Assembly (NCBI GenBank): GCA_027625915.1 | Contig: JANTQA010000070.1 | Span: 10,421,001 to 10,485,000, forward strand | Direction of reading: 5' to 3' | Source of the DNA: Anaeramoeba flamelloides | Taxonomy: Eukaryota; Metamonada; Anaeramoebidae | DNA: 64,000 bases | Shown: one piece after another, positions 50,401 through 61,021 of the stretch | Position numbering within the stretch: position 1 is the first letter of the stretch | Layout of the letters: each line of letters opens with the position of its first letter | Made by a program: the position numbers and the translations under genes | The notes under the pieces: model-generated | What the model was told of the DNA's origin: nothing | Seen by the model: the letters and a program-made list of their open reading frames with translations, nothing else | Database searches by the model: none

Positions 50401-50644
50401 AGCTCACAAAAAATTCAAAAATAAAATTTTCACTTGGGCTTTATCCAAAAGTCACCAAGAGGTAATAATCGGTGGCGAAAGCGGTTTATTGCAAATATTA
50501 TCTATAAACAACCTTTCCTTAATTACAGATTTAAAAGTTTCTTCAATTACAATCAAATCATTGTTATTGCTCAAAAAGCAAAACCTGATACTTCTTGGGT
50601 TAGAAAATGGGCAATGTATCAGTGTCGAAAGCCAAAACAAATAA
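36559..50644 (+). CDS. Divergent BEACH-WD40 protein with ConA-like domain (5' end unresolved)
   Basis: Exons are 36559..41023, 43793..47437 and 48933..50644, at least 3,270 codons. The first exon shown opens after a phase-1 acceptor (ITIFLNDSKSN..., then ELPFLITFQICEILLKSKHN), so earlier exons exist. In order: helical N-terminal region with Glu/Gln and Asn/Asp tracts; ConA-like lectin domain (about 40054-40970: SHLVLPDITNWFSQGFSFSF, later FFKGKIGTINMFKKGL) interrupted by an Asn-Glu repeat; armadillo-like/DUF4704 region (43793-45900, NGFQLLNRIL); lead-in YFWKLDNHEDSLRRRLLIKK (about 46330); a weak PH-BEACH domain; BEACH with ISNFEYLIQINTMAGRSYND, ELIPEFYYLPE and EWIDLIFGYKQ; and WD40 with GSEDTTISIWKI and GHNTGITCLDFNID. 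The BEACH signature PPFHYGTHYSS of its neighbour is missing and NFGQTPSQLF has become KLGQEPPRLF. The frame shifts by one base between about 38410 and 38447, in a T9/A6 tract with no splice sites nearby: a sequencing error or a true lesion. Confidence 0.85.
41143..41841. repeat. Foldback element A with 54 bp inverted ends
   Basis: 41143-41197 matches the reverse complement of 41788-41841 at about 51 of 54 positions (TTTAAATAATTAAAATGAAA, then TAGATTATTTTAG). Weaker matching extends to about 80 bp. The core has no open frame. This is a MITE-like non-autonomous DNA element of about 700 bp. Confidence 0.78.
41844..42778. repeat. Foldback element B with 97 bp inverted ends
   Basis: 41844-41940 matches the reverse complement of 42682-42778 nearly throughout (shared GTTGAAATTGAAAGTAAATC and TCAAATGTCTCTAAAAA). 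Its left end starts two bases after element A ends. The interior carries a LINE 3' tail at about 41995-42175. Confidence 0.78.
41995..42175 (+). mobile_element. LINE 3'-end fragment with poly(A)
   Basis: This matches the sense-strand 3' end of the LINE at 53389-59713: CTAATATTATT, TTATTAGCC, GGAATTCGGGCAAATAAGAG and CTCCTCCCTTAAATAATAAT, then an A run. It is a 5'-truncated dead insertion of about 180 bp inside foldback element B. Confidence 0.75.
47438..48932 (+). other. 1.5 kb phase-1 intron inside the BEACH domain
   Basis: The donor GTAATA is followed by a run of about 28 T, and the acceptor is ATAATAG. It splits the BEACH domain at KQNG, the same place and phase as the 4.3 kb intron of the first BEACH gene (LQG-G). 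It contains repeat V copy 2 (47905-48255) and segment U in reverse (48655-48800). Confidence 0.85.
47905..48255 (+). repeat. Repeat V, copy 2
   Basis: This is the second copy of 36045-36310. It shares AGTACAAGATAC, GAGATCTAATC, GAACAAGTTTACCA and CACTTAAAATAAAAACAA. Here CAGTACAAGATAC is itself repeated twice. Confidence 0.65.
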
Positions 50645-51199
50645 TTACTATTCAAATATTTTCATATTGCACATATCAAAATATTAATGAAAGCTTTATT
50701 CATTTTTTTCATTTTTTGATTTTAAAGTTTTATTCACAAATAAAAATTAAATTAATTCTCAATTTTTAATTTAGTTTTTGTTTTTTTTTCCTCTTTTTCA
50801 TTAAAAGATCTAATAAGAAAATTTAAAGTATCAAAAGATGAGAATTTTTTTTTTGTTTTTTTGATAAATTGGATGATTAACGAAAAAATATGTAAGCCTA
50901 TAAATGTTTCTTGGATATATCTATTTTACAACTTAAAAAAAATATTTTCTTTGTAAAAAATCTTGATTCATTTTTTTTTATTCTTCTAAGAAGGTATTTT
51001 TAAGGGATTAATAAATATTATTTATTTATTTTTTTTTTTATAGAAAGTTAATATATCACTTATTTTCAAAAAGATATTAAAGTAACTGGATAAACAAACT
51101 ACTTTTTATCAACTTAAGAGAAATGAATTTTCATTTTTAAAAGAGTTCATTTTTTTACCTAAATTAATTTTGATCAAAAAAGATCTGATCTTTTTGTGG
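50645..51199. other. Short intergenic stretch after the second BEACH gene
   Basis: AT-rich sequence with poly-T runs between the BEACH stop codon and the truncated LINE. I recognise no gene or repeat. It must contain the transcript end. Confidence 0.5.
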
Positions 51200-53300
51200 T
51201 TTGGATTATGGGATCAAAATAAAAACAAAGAATTTGTACAGTTTGGTTAATAAAGTTTATGATAATAAAGAGTTGAAAAAAGAAATAAAAAATAGAAATA
51301 ATAATAAATTTTGTCAACTAATTGAACAAATTAATATAGAATTTGAAAGTGATAAAAGTTTTTGGAAAAAATTTAGCCCGATAAGTTAAACTTCAAAAAA
51401 AAAAAATTATTTTAAATAATGATAATTTAGAAAAATCTTATTTTATTCATACTAAATATATTAGTAGAAAGCCAAAATATTATATGTAATAAATTATATA
51501 AAAAATTATAATTTTACTAAAGAAAACTTATTTGATTTAGAAATTAAGTAAATATTCTCAATTGTATAAAACGAAGAAATAATTAAATATCAGAAAAATA
51601 AAACAGTTCAAGAAATTAGACAAAAATCTACATTGTAAATCAAGTAAAAATCAAAAGTAAGAAATTTTTTTTTAAATTATGAAAACTTTCTAATTATAAT
51701 TCAAAATTTTTTTTAATGGGTTATAAAATTTTTCAAAAGAAAATATTAATTTTATTACAACAAAGAAACCTATTATTCATACATAAATCTGGAGATGAGG
51801 AAGGTCACACTTAATTATCGTCCTATCTCAATAAAAAAAATCCTTACAAGATTTTTTCTTCAATTATTATACACTAGGATACCAGAATCTGTGATTTTGT
51901 ATCAAAAAATAATTTGGATTTAAGAAAAAATTAGATAAATGGATTGCTGTTTTGAATTTATTATATAAATATGGCAAAATAATGGCAAAAACTTTGAAAA
52001 AAAAGAAAATAATTATATAGTAACTATTGATATTGAAAATTTTTTGACCCTATTAATCATTCTTTGATTTTTCACTCAAAGGGAAATTTATCAAAAATGG
52101 AATAATAATAATATTTCTATCTGCTTATTATTCAAGGGGGGGGGGATAATTATTTACCAAGTAGATTCATTTTTTCCTCTATTATTTGGTTTTATTTCTC
52201 ATTTTCTTTTAGAAAAAATCAAGTGATTTTCAATACATGAATAGATGTTTTCTGATGATTTTTGATTAATTTTGAAAGGAACAATGATTGAAATAAACCA
52301 TCATTTAAAATAATATATTTAAATAATAATATACAAGATTTTGGTCAGAATTCAAATAAAGATAAAACTCAAAACAAAAAGCTGAATAACAAAAGAAATT
52401 ATATACGTGGGATATGGTTAGACAAAAACTTATCTCAAATTCAACATTAAAAAAGTTGAGAATAAATTTAAAAAAGTTCTTTATATCTTCAAATAAAGGT
52501 ATTTTTCTAATAGATATAAAATACAAATCTTTAAGGCAGTTATACATTGTCAACTATTATACGGATTGGAAATATTTGACTTTACAAAATCTGTTTTCAA
52601 AAATATTGATATATAGATTAATAAAAAAAATTAGAAAAATATAATTAAACAACCTAGATTCACCAAAACTTATTTATAAAACTATACAATAAATTAATTG
52701 AGCAAAATTAGTAATTTAAAAAAATAGATTTAAATTAAACCAAAAATTAAAAATTCTTTGATTTGATCGACTGATAAATCTACTTTATTTCAGAAGAAAA
52801 AAAAGCAGAAAATATTAGTTGGAAACATAAAATTTCTTATGTATTAGATATTGGACTTGGTAGATACCTAATTAAATAACTAGAAAATATCTCATGTTGA
52901 AAATTTCTTAAGGTTTTTGGGGACTCAAAAAAATAGATGAAAATAAAAGAGTTTACTCTATTCTTTTGAATTATGGAAAAGATAACAGTGTTTTTTTTTT
53001 TTTAATTAAAGAAATAAACAGAAAATTTTTTGAAATTTTCTTGTTATTACTTAAAATAAAAAAAAACGAAGGAGAATAATATGTAAAATGGAAAGGTTAA
53101 ACATCTCTTCTAAAATTAAAAAATTTTACAACTTATCTTAATTGAGATTTTTATTTTATGAATAAAAATAAATTAAAATTTTGTCAATTGTGTAAAATAT
53201 ATAAAGGTTTAGTTTTCATTGAAGATTTGTATCATTTTCTATGTAATTGCCCAGCATATGAAAATAATTGTAAAATCTGGATTTCTGAATTAAAAAAAAT
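51200..53300 (+). mobile_element. LINE copy A, 5'-truncated and decayed
   Basis: On the plus strand this copy follows LINE B (53389-59713). 51201-51389 encodes NIEFESDKSFWKKF, matching NTEFENNENFWKKL. NYRPISI lies near 51820, and TIDIENFFDPINHS (against TIDIQKCFDSIHHS) near 52024. A C-terminal zinc region at 53158-53300 reads KLKFCQLCKIYKGLVFIEDL and FLCNCPAYENNCKIWISELK. A Z-type repeat (about 52955-53075) is inserted before the zinc region. Numerous stops and frameshifts show it is inactive. Confidence 0.8.
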
Positions 53301-53380
53301 AATTTTTCTATTATTATTTGAAAAAATAATTTTTCTATTATTATTTGAAAAAATAATTTTTCTATTATTATTTGAAAAAA
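53293..53380 (+). repeat. Three tandem 27 bp units, in frame with LINE A
   Basis: The unit AAAAAATAATTTTTCTATTA (27 bases in full) occurs three times with a period of exactly 27. It would add KIIFLLLFE three times to the LINE A C terminus directly after ISELK. It lies at the junction where LINE A meets the poly(A) end of LINE B. Confidence 0.85.
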
Positions 53381-53581
53381 TAATAATATTTTTTTTTTTT
53401 TATTGTTTAAGGGAGGAGTTTTTAGTTCCTCTTGTTTGCCCGAATTCCTAAATTGTGATTTAGAAATTTTTTTTAAAGATTTCCATATGCTTTTGTTTTC
53501 CACTAGGGCTAATAAAGTTATGGAATCTTTTTCTGTTAATAATATTAGAAATATTATTGTTTTTTTAATATATGAGATATA

Positions 53582-55000
53582 TTAATTTTTTTTTAATTCA
53601 GATATCCAGATTTTACGATTATTTTCATAGGCTGGGCAGTTCCAGAGAAAATGATCTAAATCTTCAATGATATCTAAATTATTTATTTTTTTGCATAATT
53701 TACAAAATTTTGATTTATCTTCATTCATAACATAAGAGTACCTGTTTAAATAATTTGTGAATGTTCTAAGTTTTAAGATTGAGGTAGAGCCTTTCCATTT
53801 TAAATATTTTTGTTGTTTATTAATATTTCCTTGAATAGTAACGATTTTTAGGTATTTTCGTACTTTCCAACTTGGGCTATTCTTTAATTGATTAATTCGA
53901 TAGTTGTCTAATTCTAATTCCAAATCTTTTAATGTTTTTGATTTCCAGTTAATATTTTCAACTTCTTTTTCTCTAAATGGCAGAAGTTTAATTAGTTTTT
54001 TGAATCCTAAAAAATTTAATTTTTGAATTAATTTATATTTTCTCTTATATATCGTTATCCTTACGGAATCAATTTTTGCTTCTGTTTTATAAATAAGTCT
54101 TGGGGAATGTGGATTAATTTTTAAAAGGAATTTAGTGATCTTTTTATTGATCCAAATGTCTATTTCTTTGAAATCATTTTCAGTTAGATCAAATATTTCT
54201 AATCCATATAATAATTGACTGTGTAAAACGGCTTTAAAAAAGTGAATTTTTAATCCATTAGTAAATTTTTTTTGTTCTAAAATATTGACTAGATTTTTGA
54301 AATTTTTTTTAACTTTATCAAGGTTAAATTTTAAATGTGTTTTTTTATCTAGCCAAATACCAAGATATAAAATTTTTTTTTGGAATTAAAGTTTTTATCG
54401 TTTTTTTTATTATTCGGATTCATTCCAAAATCTCTTATAATTTTTAAAAATTTTTTCCAGTTGAAAATTGATTTCTATCATTGATCCTTTCATAATCAAA
54501 ATCAAATCATCAGCAAACATTTGAACATGTATTGCTAATGATTTGATTTTTTCTAATAAAAAATGTGAAATAAACCCAAATAATAAAGGAGATAATGGAT
54601 CTCCTTGATAAACACCTATCCCTTCTTTTGAGTAATATGCAAGTAGATATTTTTTTATAATTTCATTTTTAATAAATTTTTTGATTGAATAATAAATTAA
54701 AGAATGATGTATAGAATCAAAGCATTTTTGAATATCGATTGTAACTATATAGATATTTTCTTTTTTATTATTTCTCATTTTTATTTTTTGATATTCATTC
54801 AACAAATTGAGAACTGCAATTCTTGTATCTAATTTTTTCTTAAATCCAAATTGTCTTTTTGAAACTAAGTCCCAAGAATCTTGTATTCCCGCATATAATA
54901 ATTTAAGAAAAAATCTTGGGAGAGTTTGATTAATTGAAATTGGTCGATAATTGAGTGGTACTCCTTCGTCTCCTGATTTATGAATGAATAATAAATTTCT
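53582..55000 (-). pseudogene. LINE B reverse transcriptase and C-terminal zinc region, broken
   Basis: RT motifs in order: GVPLNYRPISI, SKRQFGFKKKLDTRIAVLNL, VTIDIQKCFDSIHHSLIYYS, YQGDPLSPLLFGF and MFADDLILI. The thumb contains SPRLIYKTEAKIDSVRITIY. The end has FCKLCKKINNLDIIEDLDHF and WNCPAYENNRKIW, a zf-RVT type Cys-His cluster. The active-site Asp pair is intact, but at least two frame breaks separate RT from the zinc end. Confidence 0.8.
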
Positions 55001-55754
55001 TTTTTTTGATAAAATTAATATTTTCCTGAGAGATGTCTTGAATCCAATTTAGAAATATTTTTTGAATTGTTTCAATAAAGTTTTCATAATTCAAATAATA
55101 TTCACTGTTTTGATTTTTTATGGATTTGAAGTGATATATTTTATCAAATTCTTTGACTGATTTATTTTTTTGATATTTAATAATTGTTTTAATATTTGTA
55201 ATTGAGAATATTTCTTCTATTTCAATATTAAATAGGAATCTTTATTTAATTTAAATTTTTAATTTTAAACATTATTAAATTCAAAGTTGTTAAAAATGTA
55301 AAATTTATTATATATTTTTTTGGTTTTTTACTTATTGAATTAACAAACCCGAAATATGTTTTTTCTAAATTTTTATTATTTAAAATCATTTTACTCGAAG
55401 TTTGTCTAAATTTATTTAACTTTTTCCAAAAATTTTCATTATTTTCAAATTCCGTATTAATTTGGTCTAACAATTTTAAATACTTCTTTCTATTTCTATC
55501 TTTAATTTCTTGAATTAATTCATTATTTTCAAAGAGTTTATAGATCAAACTATATAATTTATAATCTTCTTTTCGAATGTTTAAAACATTTCTTTCTTTT
55601 ATTAAGAATTGTTTTTTTGAATTTTTTAAAATTCGAATCATTTAAATAGTAGTTGGTATTTTTGAAATAGTTTATAAACGTTTTTTTGAAATTTAGGTAT
55701 ATCTTTAATTTTATATATTTTTTTGTATTTCCCAATTTTTATTTATCTGAAATT

Positions 55755-56504
55755 TGTTTAAAATAGCATAATGATCACTAATTTTATTGATTAATGTTTT
55801 TGATTTACTGAATTGAAGATTATTAAAATTTGAAATGAAATAGTCTAAGTTGTTATCTTTTTCGACTTGGTTTATTGTTTAGAGTAATTTTAAAATTTAA
55901 AATTGAAAAAAATTTTTATATCATTATCTTTTAAATTAAAATCACCACCAATAATTGTTTTATGATTTTGATATTTTTGTAATACATTAAATATTTTTTT
56001 ATTAATTTCTACATTTCTATCATGTCTTTTATAAATATTTATTATTACATAATCAGTGAATTGTATTCCCATCATATCAAGATCCGATATAAGAATTTCC
56101 CGAGTAAACTCTTTAAAGATATTTTTTGACAATAATTAAAAGACCCCCTTTATTATTATTATTACCATTAGCTTTTTTAGTTAATTGAGAAATAATTTAA
56201 AAAAATCGGGTTTTTTTGTTATTTTTGATTCTTGTATTAAACATATATCAGCGTTATATTTTAATAAAAAAGATTCTAAAATAGAGATTTTTGTTTTATT
56301 GTTTAATCCACTAATATTAAAAGATATAATTTTTAAGCTAATTAATTTATTGTTATATTCTCTATTTTTCCCTTTTAATAATAAAGTTTTTTGATTATTT
56401 TGAAAATGATAAATATATAAATTCCTGGGCAATAGAAATTGTTGTTTTAAAAATTTTTTTATATAAAAATTAATTTTATATTTTAAATCCCAAAATTCAA
56501 TCAT
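55755..56504 (-). pseudogene. LINE B endonuclease domain (APE type), broken
   Basis: Successive pieces carry the EEP nuclease marks in the right order: SFNISGLN (Asn), ADICLIQESK (catalytic Glu), IIGGDFNLKD (Asp/Asn) and SDHYAIL (catalytic Asp-His). Frames change between pieces at least twice, so the domain cannot be made as it stands. The intact order shows that the family uses target-primed insertion through an APE-like nick. Confidence 0.75.
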
Positions 56505-57318
56505 ATTTTCACCTTTTCTTTGATAGCGGATAACAGGTCTATTATCTATGAGATTAAAAATTTCTAAAGTTGAGATATTTTTTTTGTAAAAAAATTATTT
56601 TATTTTCAACAGGTAGATTTTGTATTTTTTTAAATCTTTTACATTTATCCTTGTTCGAAAAATGTTTAATATTTTTGTTGTTATTTTGATTTTTCTTAAA
56701 GTCAAACTTAAAATTGAAATCCAAAAATTTCAAATTTAAAAACATTTTTTTTGAATTAATCAAATTAATAATTAAATTCAATAATTTTGAATATTGTTGA
56801 GTTGTATTATAATAATTATAATCACCAAATAAGTTTAAAAATGAATAATTAAATGATTTTTTTATCCAGTATTTTATTTGCATCAATTTTAAATCATTTA
56901 ATTCCCATTTATTGAATTCATAAATTATTGTATTTTTTAATAAAAAAAATGTCAGATTTAAAAAGTCCTCATTTTTCTTATAATCATAGTTTAATAACAG
57001 AATTATTTCATTTAATAAATTTTTTTAATAAAATATTTTTTTTGATTATGCATAACTTCATTTTTTTGTATAAAATCATTTGTATAAATAATTTGTAAAT
57101 AAAAAAATAAAATTTTTTGTTTAATAAATTCTGATTGGTAACTAATAAAATTCAAATCCATTATCAAAGGGTCATTAAAGGGGGTTTTTGAATTAGTAAA
57201 ACCCCATTTAAAATTTTTTTTATTTTTTGTATTTTTTATATAATTTTTTGAAAAGAATAATTTTAATTATAATTCTAAAAATGTCGATTTTTTTTATTTG
57301 GACTATTTGTTGGAATAG

Positions 57319-57711
57319 TCAGTTATCCATTTGGTCACCATGTAAATCACAATACCCTGATGGATTACTTGTGAATTTTTTACATCTATTGTTTGTTGTT
57401 TTTGAAAATCCTTTACATTTTACAGTTTTATTTTTATTTTTATTTTTATTTTTAGTTAAATTAATATTAATTATTTTTTTATTAATATTTTTATTTATTA
57501 AAATTAATTCATTATTTTTATTTTTAGTATTTATTCCAAGTTGTGATTTTTGTTTATTAAGAAAAAAAATCAAGATTTTTTTGAACTTTTTTTTCCTTAT
57601 TGTTATGAACCACAAGTTCAGAACAATCATTTTCATTTTCAAATTCTGAAATGGTTTGAATTTTATTATTAATATTTGATTCAATATATATAGTTTCCAA
57701 ATATTCTTCAC
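57319..57711 (-). pseudogene. LINE B Cys/His zinc-type motif region
   Basis: A 130-codon open piece whose end reads KCKGFSKTTNNRCKKF, then GYCDLHGDQ. The C-x8-C-x9-C-x2-H spacing resembles small zinc-binding motifs of the CxGxTkxGxRC...YCxxH type seen in phage and eukaryotic proteins. It lies between the coiled coil and the endonuclease and may be the nucleic-acid-binding end of ORF1. It is in a broken element, so function is inferred only from the pattern. Confidence 0.55.
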
Positions 57712-58780
57712 TCAAGAATTTTTTTGAATTTTCTTGTATACAATTCATAAGATTTTGATTTGATAGTTTATAAAATGGTTTACTATAATTTTTTTCTTTC
57801 AAAATTTATTAAAAATTCAAAAATTTCTTTGTCTGCATTTATTTTTAAATTATTTAAACATGTGTTATTTAAAGTTAGTTTAAATAATTCTTCTCTAGAT
57901 AAATTTATATAACTTTGACTCTTTGGTCTGATTATTACTGTTTGTTTGGTTATTTGTTCATTATTGTTTATATAGAAATCTTTTAAAGATTTTTTTATTT
58001 TTATTTTTATTTTTATTTTTATTTATTTGGTTATTAAAATCAATATTATTATCATTGTCAATTTCAATTATTTCGTCATTTTTTTTTTTTTTTGATAATA
58101 AGATTGTATTTTATTTGTTTCTTCTTTAAGATTTTTTTTTTAAATTTTTAGAATTTTCATTTTGGTCTTTTTGATTCTTACATTCTTCGAGAAATTTTAA
58201 ATTTAACTTATTAAATTTAAGATTTAATGTGTTTTCATTTTGTTCAATAATTAATTTTAATTGTTGAACTTCTCTCTCTAAATTCATTATTTTATTCTCA
58301 TATTCTTTAAAATTTTTTTGGAAATTTTGATTTTTTTGATAATTATTTTTATATTGAGTTTTTTCAAAGGCTTTTTTTATATAGATTTTGTTATTTAAAA
58401 ATGTAATCTCATTTAAACTCAATGAATTGTCTCTTATTAATTGTGTTTGAAATGTGATAAAAGCATATTTCAATGTTTGATATTTATTATTAAAAATAAT
58501 AATTTTTTTCTGGGTTATAATCTTTGAATAGGTTTAAAAGGTTACTTTTCTTAGTTTTTTTTTGGCAAATTTAAAATAATTATTTGATTATTTGATATTT
58601 TTTTATTTTCGTTTTTCTTTATCTAAATAACCAATATTATTCTGACTCTGATTATTATTATTATTATTAAATTTATTTGAGATATTTGGAGGGGTATTCT
58701 TTTGATTCACTAGAAAATTTTCTTCAAACCAATTATTATTTCTATTTTTATTTAAATTTTGAGATATCGATTGTGTTTGT

Positions 58781-59713
58781 TTAGTAGGAACTGATTTGTT
58801 TTTTATGTGCATCTCTTCGATAATCCACAAATTTCTTAAAAAATAGAGTTCTATGATAAAGGTATAGTTTTCCAGAATAATCCATTAATTTGGTATAATT
58901 TTCTTCGGTATTTAAAATTACTTTCGCTGTACCCTTGAATCTATCATATTTATCATAGAAAAGTGTAAGTTTACTAAATTGTATATATTTATTTAATAAT
59001 AAGCTAATTTTCTCATAATTTGCTTGGTAGGAAATATTATGCATAAAAATGGTAAATTGTTGGTGGTTCTGTAGTTCCTTTGAAAAAAAATTTTTTTGAT
59101 CATTGATCAAGTTTTTTTCATTTTTTGGTATGTTTGAATAATCATTGTTTTGGTGGGTTTTATCATTTGGAGTGCTGCCAGTTCGTGCAATTTTGGTCGT
59201 TTTTTGTTGTTTTTTTTCATTTTGTTTATTTTGTTTATTTTGTTTATTTTTTTTTCTTTTTTCTTGTTTGCTTTCTTTTTCAATTTTTTTTTCTTTTTCA
59301 TTTTTTTGTTTTTGTTTTTCGGAAAAGTTTTTATTTTGGTTATGAAAATCTTCTGATTTCTTTTGTTCTTGTTCCTCAAATACAGAATTATATTCATCAA
59401 AATTCTTTTTATTTTTTTTTTGTTTTAAAAAATTTTTTTTTTTGTTTTCTTTCTTTTGTTTATCATATATATCTATTGAAATTCTCCTATTTTCAAAATC
59501 AAAATTATTTGAGAGTCTTTGTTTAATTGTTATCTCATTTTTTTTTGAAAATGGTGCAAGTCTTGCAAGTCCATTGTTTGGATTTTTTTTATTTTGTATT
59601 ATTTCAATGTTGGGCGAGCATCCTGTTTTCAACTTTATTAGCTGAACTAATTTGTCAATAGAATAATCTTTTGGCAAGTTTTTTAAGAACAGTTTACTAA
59701 TGTTGGATTTCAT
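58781..59713 (-). CDS. LINE B ORF1 N-terminal part, two RRM-like domains
   Basis: 310 residues from ATG. Residues about 5-80 fit an RRM, with LFLKNLPKDYSIDKLVQLI as the RNP2-type strand and NGLARLAPF near the RNP1 position. A Lys/Glu/Gln-rich linker (about 85-200) follows. Residues about 218-290 fit a second RRM (FTIFMHNISYQANYEKISLL; RFKGTAKVILNTEENY). ORF1 proteins of LINEs bind their own RNA, and RRMs are a known solution. The frame breaks soon after and continues in other frames down to about 58126, where a third RRM-like start (YAFITFQTQLIRDN) and a coiled coil (ENKIMNLEREVQQLKLIIEQ) lie. Confidence 0.7.
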   Translation of the reverse strand: MKSNISKLFLKNLPKDYSIDKLVQLIKLKTGCSPNIEIIQNKKNPNNGLARLAPFSKKNEITIKQRLSNNFDFENRRISIDIYDKQKKENKKKNFLKQKKNKKNFDEYNSVFEEQEQKKSEDFHNQNKNFSEKQKQKNEKEKKIEKESKQEKRKKNKQNKQNKQNEKKQQKTTKIARTGSTPNDKTHQNNDYSNIPKNEKNLINDQKNFFSKELQNHQQFTIFMHNISYQANYEKISLLLNKYIQFSKLTLFYDKYDRFKGTAKVILNTEENYTKLMDYSGKLYLYHRTLFFKKFVDYRRDAHKKQISSY

Positions 59714-59779
59714 TTGTAAAAAACAAAAATTAAAGTGATAGAATAAAAGTTAAAAAAAAAAAAAAAAAAAATAAAAAAT

Positions 59780-60175
59780 AATAATATTTTTAATTATGGA
59801 TATAAAACAAGATTCAATATCTTTATTAGCTCTAGTAGATAATAAAAGTATACTTGAATCTTTTAAAAATAATTCTAAATTAAAGTTCAGAAATTCAGGA
59901 AGTTTCATAGAGTGCCATCAAGTGTCGAAAAATGCCTATCTTTTTCAGAATTCAAAAGAATAGAGAAAAATCCTGGATTTTACCCAATAGTTTTAAATAG
60001 TGGAAAACCTAACATGAAGTGCATAGTTTTTTTTTTTTAATTTAAGAAATTAAAAGAAAATTTCATAAAATTTTCCTTACATTTCTAAAATTAAAAAAAA
60101 AACTAACTGCAAATACGAGTAATTTTTGACTCCTCCCTATAATTAAAATAATAATAAAACTAATAAAAAGTAGAA
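59780..60175 (+). mobile_element. LINE 3'-end fragment interrupted by a Z repeat
   Basis: 59790-59899 and 60109-60175 together match the LINE tail (TTTATTAGCTCTAGTAGA; GACTCCTCCCTATAATT, then an AATAAT-rich end). Between them lies a Z copy of about 210 bp (59900-60109) that starts AGTTTCATAGAGTGCCATCA. It interrupts the conserved GGGCAAA block cleanly. The fragment lies beside LINE B but in the opposite orientation. Confidence 0.72.
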
Positions 60176-60648
60176 TTTACCAAATATTTTTTTTATTTTT
60201 AAGGAAATCTCACTTTTCATATTTTTTTAGAGTTTCTATGAATAAACAACTTTGAAAATTTAATTTTATGTTCTAAAAATAAAATTAAAAATAAAAGAAA
60301 TATTGAATCCTTGAAGATCTAAAAAATAATCTTTTATTTTTTTTTTTCAATAATTTATTAAATATCTTGATATTTACATTATTTTTGAATATTTTATTTC
60401 AAATATTAAGAGCATAAAAAACAAAATCTGTTTTATTAATATCTTTTATTGCAATATTTCTATTATTTTTTTTATTAGAAATATACATTTGAATTGTTTT
60501 TCTTGTTTGAAAATCCACAAACAATTGAGAAATAATTGTAAAGTCTATTTGATACATTTAGACTTTGTGTTATTAACAAGTTGAAATAATTCAAGATAGG
60601 GTTATTAAATATTATTTAAGATGTTCAAATTAAAAAAGATATTTATTT

Positions 60649-61021
60649 TTTTTTTTTCCATTAAAGAGTGGGTACTAAAAGTCCACCTGTTTGCCCGAAT
60701 CCCTAATTTGAATTAGAGATATTGTTGAACCAAGTGAGAGCTGGTCATTTCTCCCAAAAATCGGATCCGCTCCATAAATTGAGAGGGATTTTGTTCCAAT
60801 TCCGTTCAGTTTTATAATAGTCAAAAATATTCAATTCGGTCAAAAGATTTCCTCAAAGAATTAGTGGTTCTAAGAAGCATAAGCCCGATTTTTAATTAAA
60901 ATTACACCGTGGTGGCTATTTGAGATAATGGTAAACAAAAAGAAATAATGGTTAAGGGAATAGAACCCCGGCCTTCAGATTGTACACTGGGTTGTGTTTC
61001 CACTTGCCCATACCGGTTCTC
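60649..61021 (-). mobile_element. tRNA-headed SINE with LINE-type 3' tail
   Basis: About 373 bp read leftwards, flanked by a perfect 17 bp direct repeat AAAAAAGATATTTATTT at 60632-60648 and 61022-61038. The head begins GAGAACCGGTA. An A-box-like TGGGCAAGTGG lies at 61010-61000 (positions 12-22) and a B-box-like GGTTCTATTCC at 60967-60957 (positions 55-65), the spacing of a tRNA promoter. The body is of unknown origin and richer in GC than its surroundings. The last 70 bases (TTCGGGCAAACAGGTGGACT onward) match the LINE B tail and end in poly(A). The structure is that of a SINE mobilised by the LINE through a shared tail. Confidence 0.82.

Larger units (their letters stand above)
53389..59713 (-). 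mobile_element. LINE copy B, nearly full length, broken
   Basis: An APE-type non-LTR retrotransposon read leftwards, about 6.3 kb. Parts in order: ORF1 with RRM-like domains, Asn-rich and coiled-coil stretches; a small Cys/His motif (CKGFSKTTNNRCKKF...GYCDLHGD, about 57350-57440); an endonuclease with ISFNISGLNNKTK, LIQES, IIGGDFNL and ISDHYAIL (about 55755-56504); a reverse transcriptase with NYRPISI (about 54935), TIDIQKCFDSIHHS, QGDPLSPLLFGF and MFADDLILI; a C-terminal zinc region CKLCKK...HFLWNCPAYENN (53582-53923); and a 3' tail with GGAATTCGGGCAAACAAGAG ending in poly(A) (T run at 53389-53400). Around eight frame breaks are needed to explain the pieces, so it is inactive, but it is much younger than the copy at 3906-5345. 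Clade not determined. Confidence 0.88.

Noticed and set aside
57227-59645. Plus-strand hydrophobic frames rich in Phe and Leu
   Set aside because: They are reverse-strand shadows of the Lys/Asn/Glu-rich LINE ORF1.
60900-61021. A functional tRNA gene
   Set aside because: The A- and B-box-like sites are present, but the acceptor arms do not pair and the unit continues into a SINE body with a LINE tail and a target duplication.
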